19,669 nt of DNA, from contig LBRX01000019.1 of the NCBI GenBank assembly GCA_000991645.1, forward strand, positions 1-19,669, written 5' to 3'. Position numbers and translations under genes: made by a program. Under the pieces are notes generated by a model. That model did not search any database. It had not been told where the DNA came from and worked only from the letters and a program-made list of their open reading frames with translations. Source of the stretch: Candidatus Moranbacteria bacterium GW2011_GWE2_36_40 (GTDB taxonomy: Bacteria > Patescibacteriota > Minisyncoccia > Moranbacterales > GWC2-37-73). Positions 7,204-14,155 of the stretch are shown here, one piece after another; the stretch's first letter is position 1; every line of letters starts with the position of its first letter.

Positions 7204-8925
7204 ATGTCCAAAAAAATTGTTTTAGCAGTTTTTGTTTTGACACTTTTTTTATTTCCAAAAATTTCTCTGGCTCGAGAAAATGTGACGGATTGGTATATTA
7301 AAGATTTTGACTCGCAGATAGTTGTCAATAAAGATTCCTCTTTAGACATTACAGAAAAAATAACGGCGGATTGTGGTTTTTTACCTGGCAAACATGGAAT
7401 TTTTCGTATTTTGCCAACGCGTTTGGATATTGCAGGAAAAAAAGTTTCCACACCAGTTGAATTGCTCAGCATAAGCAATGAAAAAGGACAGCCATACAAA
7501 TATAAAACAAGTAAAAATGCAGGAGATGGTACAGTGACTTGGCAAATAGGCGATGCAGCTTTGACGGTGCAGGGTGTAAATGTGTATGTTATTCATTATA
7601 AAGTGCAAAATGCAATTCGTTTTGACAATCAAAAATTCGATGAATTTTATTGGAATTTGAATGGTAATTTCTGGGATTTACAAGCTGATAAATTTCACGC
7701 AACCATTAAGTTTCCTCAGGAGATTAATGCTCAAAATTCTGCGATAGATTATTATACTGGTTCAATAGGTTCAAAAAGCAAGGATTTGGCAACATATCGC
7801 TGGAGTGCATCAAATGTTTTGGAATTTGATTCCACTAAGACAATTCTGGAAAGACAGGGAGTAACAGCTTCGGTTACTTTTCCAAAAAATATTTTTGTGC
7901 CTTATAGTCCAAATTTTCGCGAATTATATTTTGAATTATTATATTTTTTGATACCATTAGGTGTGTTGTTTCTTTGCTATTTGCTATGGCGAAAGTATGG
8001 CGATGATCCAAATTTTGATAAGACTGTTATTGCAGAATATGATGTTCCAGGAAATCTGACTCCAATTGAAGCTGGGATGTTGATGAAAAGTGGGGGGTTT
8101 GAAAATGAGTTTATTACGTCCGAGATAATTTGGTTTGCAACAAAGGGTTTGATTACAATCAAGGAAAACGAAAAAAAGATATTATTTTTTTCCAACAAGG
8201 ATTACGAGTTGACTCAAAAACATGATCCAGCAGTGGAAGGGGCATTAAATGCTGCTCAGCAAAAGATTTTGTTAGCCATTTTTCAAAGCAGTGCCACGGT
8301 TGCTCTAAGTTCACTCAAAAATAAATTCTATACAAACCTGCCTGAAATTAAAAAAGCATGTAAAACAAGTTTGAAAAATAAGGGCTTGATTCAAACAACG
8401 GGTCTCAGTATTAGTACTATCATGAAAGGTCTAACACCGTTTCTCTTGTGGGGCGCTTTTGTAATGGCGGGTAGCACCTCAATATTTCTTGGAATAAGCA
8501 TTGCGCTTTCAGCAGCAAGCATTTTTGCCTTTAGTTTTATTATGCCTAAAAGAACATTGGCTGGTGCCGAACTTAATTGGAAAATCAAGGGCTTTAAATT
8601 ATTTATGGAAACCGTGGATAAAGATCGAGCGGCTTTTTATGAAAAAGAGAATATTTTTGAAAAATGTTTGCCTTATGCAATTTTATTTGGAATGACAAAG
8701 CTGTGGATTCAAAAAATGCAAGAGATTTATGGTGCAGATTATTATGCGACGCACGCTCCAATATGGTATGCGGGAAGTTTATCCTCATTTGACACTGATA
8801 GTTTTGCAAGTGCTATGAATAATTTATCTTCCGACATTGCATCCAACACCTCTGCTCCATCAGGAGCTGGTGGCGCTGGAGGTTCTGGTGGTGGAGGTGG
8901 CGGTGGAGGTGGAGGAGGTTGGTAA
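7204..8925 (+). CDS. DUF2207 family predicted membrane protein
   Basis: A 573-residue protein of the DUF2207 family, whose function is not established. Residues 1-23 form a signal peptide (VLAVFVLTLFLFPKISLA|RE). Residues 28-230 form the extracytoplasmic beta-rich domain (DWYIKDFDSQIVVNKDSSLDI, FYWNLNG). A membrane segment lies at about 241-262, followed by WRKYGDDP, a cytoplasmic region with a winged-helix-like stretch (VIAEYDVPGNLTPIEAGML), then a membrane pair at about 408-446. The C-terminus (553-573) is almost all glycine and ends in Trp, as in many members. It sits between rfbB and rfbD genes, hinting at an envelope role, but this is only context. Confidence 0.9.
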   Translation: MSKKIVLAVFVLTLFLFPKISLARENVTDWYIKDFDSQIVVNKDSSLDITEKITADCGFLPGKHGIFRILPTRLDIAGKKVSTPVELLSISNEKGQPYKYKTSKNAGDGTVTWQIGDAALTVQGVNVYVIHYKVQNAIRFDNQKFDEFYWNLNGNFWDLQADKFHATIKFPQEINAQNSAIDYYTGSIGSKSKDLATYRWSASNVLEFDSTKTILERQGVTASVTFPKNIFVPYSPNFRELYFELLYFLIPLGVLFLCYLLWRKYGDDPNFDKTVIAEYDVPGNLTPIEAGMLMKSGGFENEFITSEIIWFATKGLITIKENEKKILFFSNKDYELTQKHDPAVEGALNAAQQKILLAIFQSSATVALSSLKNKFYTNLPEIKKACKTSLKNKGLIQTTGLSISTIMKGLTPFLLWGAFVMAGSTSIFLGISIALSAASIFAFSFIMPKRTLAGAELNWKIKGFKLFMETVDKDRAAFYEKENIFEKCLPYAILFGMTKLWIQKMQEIYGADYYATHAPIWYAGSLSSFDTDSFASAMNNLSSDIASNTSAPSGAGGAGGSGGGGGGGGGGGW

Positions 8926-8933
8926 TACAATAT

Positions 8934-8946
8934 TTGCCAAGTTAAA
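8934..8946 (+). repeat. 13-bp direct repeat TTGCCAAGTTAAA
   Basis: An exact copy of 7173-7185. The two copies bracket the DUF2207 gene. Confidence 0.5.
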
Positions 8947-8957
8947 AATTTAAATCC

Positions 8958-8997
8958 GTTACAATATTTCAGTATATTGTAATATGCTTATTATAAT
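8958..8997 (+). promoter_or_regulatory. Palindromic operator-like site and -10 box before the TIM-barrel-like gene
   Basis: ACAATAT (8961-8967), six bases, then ATATTGT (8974-8980), extended by one T/A pair on each side plus G/T outside it. A perfect TATAAT follows at 8992-8997, so the palindrome occupies the -35 region as a repressor or activator site would. The same palindrome with the same 6-nt gap is at 18434-18453. Start of transcription near 9003 would leave only a few bases before ATG 9009. Confidence 0.45.
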
Positions 8998-9008
8998 AAA
9001 ATCGCATA

Positions 9009-9731
9009 ATGGAAAATAAACACGAAATATTATTGGGACTCACGACTACACCAAGTTCTGATTGGCGTGGGAAGGTTGAGGAAATGAAAAAATTTGGAAT
9101 CAAAAAGATTGCACTTTTTCCGACGTTTTTAAAAATAGAAGAGCGCAAAGAACTGTACAAACTATTGGAAGATATTGAAGATTTGGAAATTCCACACGTG
9201 CATCTTAGAAATGACATGGACTCAAATGAAATAGAATATTTTAAAAATAGATTTAAATCACAAGTATTTAATATTCATCCTGCAAATAATAAGTATTCAT
9301 TTTCTGATGATTTTCTGAAATATTCTTCACAAACATATGTTGAAAATTTAATTATGATTCCAACTGATGAAGAATTAAGAAAATATGCAGGACTTTGTAT
9401 CGATTTTTCGCATTGGGAAAATAACGTGCGACTTAATAATAATGACTGGAACAATTCGTCGGCGAAATATAATGATGTAATGATAGATAGATTGAAAGGG
9501 TATCTAGTTGGGTGTTGCCATGTTTCTGCCGTGTTGAACGAAGTGCGTACAGGCACGGATTTTCCAGAAGGACGGCAATATGACAGTCACACATTCAACG
9601 AGCTTGATGAACTTGATTACATTGGACAATATCGTCAATATTTGCCATACTATATCAGCTTGGAATTAGAAAATTCTTTCGAAGAGCAATTAAAAGCCAA
9701 GCAATATTTGGAAGGAATAATCAATAATTAA
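9009..9731 (+). CDS. Probable TIM-barrel protein, xylose isomerase/AP endonuclease-like, function unknown
   Basis: A 240-residue soluble protein. Its strand-ending motifs resemble sugar-phosphate isomerase/epimerase-like barrels: PHVHLRND (His63, His65), VFNIHP (His90), LCIDFSHWE (Asp132, His135), VGCCHVSA (His171) and ISLELENS (Glu219, Glu221). These His, Asp and Glu residues could form a divalent metal site. I do not know a substrate, and the family assignment is by motif pattern only. Length is slightly short for the family (usually about 260-300). It lies between DUF2207 and rfbD and appears to have its own promoter with a palindromic site. Confidence 0.6.
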   Translation: MENKHEILLGLTTTPSSDWRGKVEEMKKFGIKKIALFPTFLKIEERKELYKLLEDIEDLEIPHVHLRNDMDSNEIEYFKNRFKSQVFNIHPANNKYSFSDDFLKYSSQTYVENLIMIPTDEELRKYAGLCIDFSHWENNVRLNNNDWNNSSAKYNDVMIDRLKGYLVGCCHVSAVLNEVRTGTDFPEGRQYDSHTFNELDELDYIGQYRQYLPYYISLELENSFEEQLKAKQYLEGIINN

Positions 9732-9734
9732 TGA

Positions 9735-9797
9735 TGTCATGCTGAATTTATTTCAGCATCCCGCAGTTCTAGATCCTGAAACAAGTTCAGGATGACA
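9735..9797. repeat. Short palindromic repeat before rfbD
   Basis: TGTCATGCTGAA (9735-9746) is inverted at TTCAGGATGACA (9786-9797) with one mismatch. It folds as two small hairpins, TGCTGAA/TTCAGCA and ATCCTGAA/TTCAGGAT. Ends are shared with the 1369-1513 element. It fills the gap between the barrel protein and rfbD. Confidence 0.65.
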
Positions 9798-9808
9798 CTA
9801 ATAAATAT

Positions 9809-10798
9809 ATGAAAAAGGTTTTAATAATAGGTGCCAAGGGAATGTTAGGACAAGAGCTTGTAAATATTTTCAAAAGTGACACAGATTATAAGGTTACTGC
9901 ATGGGATTTTGCCCAAATTGACATCACTGATGAAAATCAAGTAAAAGAAAAAATTTCCAAACTCTCGCCAAATATAATTTTAAACGCTGCAGCATACAAT
10001 GCGGTGGATGCTTGTGAAAAAGACAAGGCTGAATTTGCGAAGGCAAAAATGCTGAATGGGAAAGCTCCTGGGTATCTTGCAAAAGTTGCCAAAAAATTGG
10101 ATGCAACATTTGTTCAATATTCCACGGACTATGTTTTTTCAGGAATGCCTGATATTCCAGAGCCAACTGGCTGCAGTGGTTCATGTGGTTCATGCTCACT
10201 TCATGAAAATTTTTCCCCACAAATTGGTTTTGATGAAAACGCAATTCCTGATCCAATTCAAAATTATGGAAAATCAAAGTTGATGGGCGAGGATGCTGTT
10301 CAAAAAAATGGCGAGAAATATTATATTATTCGTCTTTCAAAACTTTTTGGAAAACCTGCCAAATCAAATCCGCCAGCTGGCGGAGCCAAAAAAAGTTTTT
10401 TTGATGTGATGTTAGAAGTTGGTAAAAAAGCTGAAAGGATGTCAACCCCAGTTAAATCCGCCAAAGGCGGTGTGGAACAATTTAACGGGGTAAAAGTTGT
10501 GAATGAGGAAACAAGTCTTTTTACATACGCACCAGACTTGGCGAAAAAAACCAAGGAGATTATTGAAGCTGAAAAACCTTTTGGAATTTATCACGTTGCC
10601 AATAGTGAAGCTTGCACTTGGTACGAAGCGGTTGTAGAATTGTATAAGATGGCTAAGATTAAAACTAAGGTTGTTCCTGTGAGCGCAGATGAATTTCCCA
10701 GACCTGCTGCTCGTCCATATGTTTCAACTTTGATAAACACAAAATTGAATCCACTACGAAGTTACAAATTAGCACTGCGAGAATACCTGAAGAAATAA
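9809..10798 (+). CDS. rfbD: dTDP-4-dehydrorhamnose reductase with three unusual insertions
   Basis: A 329-residue short-chain dehydrogenase that performs the last, NAD(P)H-dependent step to dTDP-L-rhamnose. It shows GAKGMLG (8-14), LNAAAYNAVDACEKD, STDYVFSG (105-112), NYGKSK with Tyr153 and Lys157, FTYAPDLA (238-245) and PRPAARPYVSTL. Typical members are about 280-300 residues; the extra length lies in three places. Residues 113-135 carry a Cys cluster (C122, C126, C129). Residues 187-192 (NPPAGG) are encoded by a perfect 16-bp palindrome. Residues 213-228 are encoded by a small copy of the ACCCC/GGGGT repeat, just before the conserved VVNEE...FTYAPDLA block. All insertions keep the frame, so the enzyme is probably made. 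Confidence 0.9.
   Translation: MKKVLIIGAKGMLGQELVNIFKSDTDYKVTAWDFAQIDITDENQVKEKISKLSPNIILNAAAYNAVDACEKDKAEFAKAKMLNGKAPGYLAKVAKKLDATFVQYSTDYVFSGMPDIPEPTGCSGSCGSCSLHENFSPQIGFDENAIPDPIQNYGKSKLMGEDAVQKNGEKYYIIRLSKLFGKPAKSNPPAGGAKKSFFDVMLEVGKKAERMSTPVKSAKGGVEQFNGVKVVNEETSLFTYAPDLAKKTKEIIEAEKPFGIYHVANSEACTWYEAVVELYKMAKIKTKVVPVSADEFPRPAARPYVSTLINTKLNPLRSYKLALREYLKK
10369..10384. repeat. 16-bp perfect palindrome inside rfbD
   Basis: TCCGCCAGCTGGCGGA reads the same on both strands and encodes the NPPAGG stretch. It shares CCGCC...GGCGG arms with the centre of the insertion at 10445-10491. Confidence 0.65.
10445..10491. repeat. Small inverted-repeat element inserted in rfbD
   Basis: ACCCCAGTTAAAT (10445-10457) and ATTTAACGGGGT (10480-10491) are inverted with one extra base. 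Their centre is CCGCC AAA GGCGG (10458-10470). The ends match those of the 268-bp element at 5191-5458. The element is translated in frame as part of RfbD. Confidence 0.7.
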
Positions 10799-10827
10799 AT
10801 AGTTGTGATTTAATCCCTAATCCTTTT

Positions 10828-10969
10828 TGTCATTCCCGTGAAAACGGGAATCCAGGTTACGTGTGTATTTACTAAACCGCTGATATTGAGTGGGGCTGGA
10901 TCCCCAGCCCGCCTCGCGTCGACGAGCAATCGTCTTTGCGAGTCGAGGCGGGTCAAGCTGAGGATGACA
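10828..10969. repeat. Composite repeat element with a dRS3-like 28-mer at its left end
   Basis: It starts with the 28-bp unit TGTCATTCCCGTGAAAAC... (10828-10855) whose core is ATTCCC-N8-GGGAAT, and ends AGGATGACA (10961-10969), inverted to the start with some mismatch. Inside are GGGCTGG/CCAGCCC (10893-10910) and CCCGCCTCG/CGAGGCGGG (10908-10916 with 10944-10952). It fills most of the 212-nt rfbD-glyA gap and carries no credible ORF. Confidence 0.75.
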
Positions 10970-11010
10970 AGGAATGAATATCCTTTTGATTTATTTAAAA
11001 CAATTTTTAT

Positions 11011-12258
11011 ATGGAAATGGATAATCTAAAAAAACAAGACAAGCAAATTTTTGATGCAATTACTGGCGAGATGAAACGTCAGCAGGAGGGAATGGAACTG
11101 ATTGCATCTGAAAATTATGTTTCCAAGGCGGTGCTTGAAGCGCTGGGCTCTGTTTTTACAAACAAATATTCAGAGGGTTATCCCGGCAAGCGATATTATG
11201 GTGGTCAACAATATACAGATGTTGTTGAATCCTTGGCAATTGAGCGTGCAAAAAAACTTTTTGGTGCTGAACATGTCAATGTGCAACCGCATTCAGGAGC
11301 TCCTGCCAACATGATTGCATATAACGCAATTCTAAAGCCTGGAGACACCGTGCTCGGAATGGATCTTTCTCATGGAGGACATTTAACACATGGACATCCT
11401 CTAACATTGTCTGCGCAGATATATAATTTTGTTGGATATAAAACAGGAAAAGACGGACTAATTGATTACAAAGAGTTGGAAAAGATGGCTATTAAACACA
11501 AACCAAAATTAATTTTGGCTGGTTTTTCAGCATATACACGAAAGATTGATTACAAAAAATTTGCTGCGATTGCAAAAAAGGTGGGTGCAATTTCGATGTT
11601 TGATATTGCACACATTGCTGGGCTTGTTGCGGGAAAAGCAATTGAAAATCCTGTACCATATTTTGATATTGTAACAACGACAACACACAAAACTTTGCGT
11701 GGACCACGTGGAGGAATGATTATGTGCAAAGAGCAATTTGCCAAAGCAATTGATAAGTCCGCATTTCCAGGATTTCAGGGTGGACCACACATGAACAACA
11801 TCGCAGCCAAGGCCGTGGCTTTTGGAGAAGCTCTTAAGCCAGGATTTAAGACCTATACGAAGCAAATAATTAAAAATGCCAAAGTTTTAGAAAAAGAATT
11901 GACAAAACGCGGATACAAAATTATGTTTGGCGGTACAGATTATCACATGGTGCTTATTGATGTGATGACAAGTAAAGAAGTGACCGGCAAAGAAGCGGAA
12001 CACGCACTTGATGAAGCCGGAATTACAGTCAACAAAAATATGATTCCAGATGATCCGAGAAGCCCGATGGATCCAAGTGGAATTCGAGTTGGCGTGCAAG
12101 CAGTCACTTCTCGTGGAATGAAAGAAAAAGAAATTAAAATAATTGTGCAGTGGATTGATGCGATTATTACTGCACATTCTGACAAAAAAACTTTGTCAGA
12201 AATTAAAAAAGATGTAACAAAATTCTGCAAACGTTATCCTATTTATCCTAATGTGTAA
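11011..12258 (+). CDS. glyA: Serine hydroxymethyltransferase
   Basis: A 415-residue PLP enzyme, normal length, interconverting serine and glycine with transfer of a one-carbon unit to tetrahydrofolate in the cytosol. Visible: LIASENYVS (30-38), NKYSEGYPGKRYYGG (51-65), VNVQPHSGAPAN, DLSHGGHLTHGHP, SMFDIAHIAGLVA with Asp198 and His201, and the PLP lysine in TTTTHKTLRGPRGG (Lys227). Also present are FPGFQGGPH and IRVG near the C-terminus. ATGs at 11011 and 11017 are both possible; neither has a Shine-Dalgarno. It is placed within the nucleotide-sugar genes without obvious functional link. Confidence 0.97.
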   Translation: MEMDNLKKQDKQIFDAITGEMKRQQEGMELIASENYVSKAVLEALGSVFTNKYSEGYPGKRYYGGQQYTDVVESLAIERAKKLFGAEHVNVQPHSGAPANMIAYNAILKPGDTVLGMDLSHGGHLTHGHPLTLSAQIYNFVGYKTGKDGLIDYKELEKMAIKHKPKLILAGFSAYTRKIDYKKFAAIAKKVGAISMFDIAHIAGLVAGKAIENPVPYFDIVTTTTHKTLRGPRGGMIMCKEQFAKAIDKSAFPGFQGGPHMNNIAAKAVAFGEALKPGFKTYTKQIIKNAKVLEKELTKRGYKIMFGGTDYHMVLIDVMTSKEVTGKEAEHALDEAGITVNKNMIPDDPRSPMDPSGIRVGVQAVTSRGMKEKEIKIIVQWIDAIITAHSDKKTLSEIKKDVTKFCKRYPIYPNV

Positions 12259-12259
12259 A

Positions 12260-12316
12260 CAACTATCAACTACCAACACCTCTTGAATATTTGTTGAAAG
12301 TTGTTGGTTGTAAGTT
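12260..12316. repeat. Imperfect inverted repeat in the glyA-rfbA gap
   Basis: Sequence rich in CAACTA/ACCAACA at 12260-12278 is loosely inverted at 12291-12316 (TTGTTGAAAGTTG...). An in-frame start at 12291 for the next gene lies in this repeat and is therefore doubtful. Confidence 0.4.
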
Positions 12317-12362
12317 ACGAGTTAATTTTATGGGGGAAATTACAAAACCAAAAAAACGCAAA

Positions 12363-13160
12363 ATGAAAGGTATCGTGTTGGCCGGTGGAACTGCCACCAG
12401 GCTTTTTCCAATGACCGCAACAACAAGCAAGCAACTTTTACCAGTCTATGACAGGCAAATGATTTTTTATCCATTAAACACTCTCATAAAAGCAGGCATA
12501 AAAAATATTTTGATTATTGTTGCACCTGAACATTCCGGACAATTTCTGAATTTACTTGGATCATTACTAAAAAAGCATGATGTGCACATCACATTTGAAG
12601 TCCAATCTTCGCCACGAGGACTTGCTGAAGCTCTGACTCTTGGAGAAAACCATATTGGAGATGATAATGTGGCTCTCATTTTGGGAGACAATATTTTCGA
12701 AGATGATTTTGCAAAACAAATAAAAGAGTTTCGTGGTGGTGGTCATATTTTTGCCACCAAAGTTCCGGATCCTGAAAGATTTGGTGTTGTGAAATTTAAC
12801 AAAAACAATAAAGCAGTTGAAATAGTTGAAAAACCAAAGGAATGGATAAGTGACTGGGCTGTTACAGGCTTGTATTTGTATGACAATAGATGTGTGGAAA
12901 TTGCAAAAAAAATGAAACCTTCTGATCGTGGAGAAATTGAGATTACTGATGTAAACAGAGAATATCTCAAGAAAAAGGAACTGGAGGTAACATTGTTTGG
13001 TGGGGAATGGCTGGACGCTGGAACTCCTGATTCTCTTTTGGAGGCAAGTATTATTGTTAAAGAAAAAGGAATAAGCAGAAATTTTCATCCAATTTTGGAT
13101 CAAGCAATCAATGAGCTCAATGAAGAGTTGAGAATAAGAAGTAAAAAAAGATTACAATAA
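12363..13160 (+). CDS. rfbA: Glucose-1-phosphate thymidylyltransferase (short RmlA type)
   Basis: A nucleotidyltransferase of 265 residues from ATG 12363, which puts the family start MKGIVLAGG at the N-terminus. Alternative in-frame starts are ATG 12330 (adds 11 basic residues) and 12291 (within a repeat). It makes dTDP-glucose from dTTP and glucose-1-phosphate, the first rhamnose step. Motifs: GGTATRLFPMT (8-18; Ala where Gly is usual), KQLLPVYDRQMIFYPL, SPRGLAEAL, catalytic ILGDNIFEDDF (GDN at 108-110), IVEKPKEW and GEWLDAGTPDSLLEAS. It is shorter than the classical enzyme (about 290). A dTTP preference is inferred from motifs and the presence of rfbB, rfbC and rfbD. Confidence 0.88.
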   Translation: MKGIVLAGGTATRLFPMTATTSKQLLPVYDRQMIFYPLNTLIKAGIKNILIIVAPEHSGQFLNLLGSLLKKHDVHITFEVQSSPRGLAEALTLGENHIGDDNVALILGDNIFEDDFAKQIKEFRGGGHIFATKVPDPERFGVVKFNKNNKAVEIVEKPKEWISDWAVTGLYLYDNRCVEIAKKMKPSDRGEIEITDVNREYLKKKELEVTLFGGEWLDAGTPDSLLEASIIVKEKGISRNFHPILDQAINELNEELRIRSKKRLQ

Positions 13161-13180
13161 TTAATTTATCACACTAAACC

Positions 13181-14050
13181 ATGAAAATTAGAAAAGCAAT
13201 ATTACCAGTAGCTGGATTTGGAACTAGATTTTTACCTGCAACCAAGGCACAACCAAAAGAAATGCTGCCGATTGTAGACAAACCTGTTATCCAATATCTT
13301 GTTGAAGAAGCAGTTGCTTCCGGGATTGAGGAAATTATTTTTGTAACCGGCCGTGGTAAAAGAGCAATTGAAGATCATTTTGATGTTTCATATGAGCTTG
13401 AAGATACATTAGTTGAAAAAAATAAGCATGATTTGCTTGAAACTGTTCAGAAAATTTCAGGACTAGCAAAATTTTCATATGTACGTCAACCAAAACCACT
13501 TGGAGATGGCCATGCACTTTTGCAAGCAGCACATCTTTTAAATGGAGAACCGGCATTGGTAATCTTCGGAGATTGTCTTTATGATAGTGAGGTCCCAGCA
13601 TCCAAACAGCTCATGGAAACATTTGAAAAATATGGTGATCCAATTATTGGGCTTAGCGAAGTTCCGCAAGATCAAGTTTCATTATTTGGTGTTATTGATG
13701 GTGTAAAAATTGACGAAAAAACATATCAAGTAAATGGATTGATCGAAAAGCCAAAAAAAGAAGATGCGCCTTCAAATCTTGTTGCTGTTGGAAAATACAT
13801 TGTAACGCCAGAGGTTTTTGAAATTTTGGCCACAATGGATCATAGGAAATCAGGAGAAATAAGATTAATTGATGCTTTTGAAAAAATGCTAGAAAAAAAT
13901 AGGGCTATCTATGGCAGGATTCTGGAAGGAGAATGGCTGGACACTGGAGATAAATTTAATTTCATGAAAGCGTCAATTCATATGGGCCTCAAACATCCAG
14001 AAATTGGAGATAAACTGCGCGAATATTTAAAAGGTTGCAAAAATGTCTAA
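13181..14050 (+). CDS. galU: UTP--glucose-1-phosphate uridylyltransferase
   Basis: A 289-residue cytosolic enzyme of normal length making UDP-glucose. It begins KIRKAILPVAGFGTRFLPAT with GFGTRFLP at 12-19, then KEMLPIVDKPVIQYLVEEA, FVTGRGKRAIEDHFD, FSYVRQPKPLGDGHALL, the catalytic IFGDCLYD, LIEKPKKEDAPSNL, GKYIVTPEVF and EWLDTGDKFNFMKASI, all characteristic of bacterial GalU rather than RmlA. It starts 20 nt after rfbA and probably shares its transcript, ending at the terminator at 14057. Confidence 0.96.
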   Translation: MKIRKAILPVAGFGTRFLPATKAQPKEMLPIVDKPVIQYLVEEAVASGIEEIIFVTGRGKRAIEDHFDVSYELEDTLVEKNKHDLLETVQKISGLAKFSYVRQPKPLGDGHALLQAAHLLNGEPALVIFGDCLYDSEVPASKQLMETFEKYGDPIIGLSEVPQDQVSLFGVIDGVKIDEKTYQVNGLIEKPKKEDAPSNLVAVGKYIVTPEVFEILATMDHRKSGEIRLIDAFEKMLEKNRAIYGRILEGEWLDTGDKFNFMKASIHMGLKHPEIGDKLREYLKGCKNV

Positions 14051-14056
14051 AATTAT

Positions 14057-14081
14057 CCCCGCTCTTTGGAGCGGGGTTTTT
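14057..14081 (+). terminator. Strong intrinsic terminator after galU
   Basis: CCCCGCTC (14057-14064) pairs with GAGCGGGG (14069-14076) around TTTG and is followed by five T (14077-14081). Confidence 0.92.
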
Positions 14082-14095
14082 GTTAAAAAAGAAAA

Positions 14096-14124
14096 TTGAC
14101 ATATATTCGAGAGCATGACACAAT
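14096..14124 (+). promoter_or_regulatory. Promoter for the two-TM protein gene
   Basis: TTGACA (14096-14101), a 17-nt spacer and CACAAT (14119-14124), directly after the galU terminator. It overlaps a TTG that could be read as a start codon, so the gene start must lie downstream. Confidence 0.6.
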
Positions 14125-14155
14125 AATTAACCAGTATTTAAAGGAAAAAACAGCA

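Noticed and set aside
8742..8930. Minus-strand poly-proline ORF
   Set aside because: It is the complement of the glycine-rich tail of the DUF2207 protein.
12567..13103. Long minus-strand ORF (178 codons) opposite rfbA
   Set aside because: It is antisense to strongly conserved rfbA codons and is Phe/Asn/Ile-rich, as expected for the shadow of an AT-rich gene.
14096..14155. TTG start at 14096 for the two-TM protein
   Set aside because: The TTG is the first half of the -35 box TTGACA, so it lies upstream of the transcript start; ATG 14156 has an AAAGGA site.
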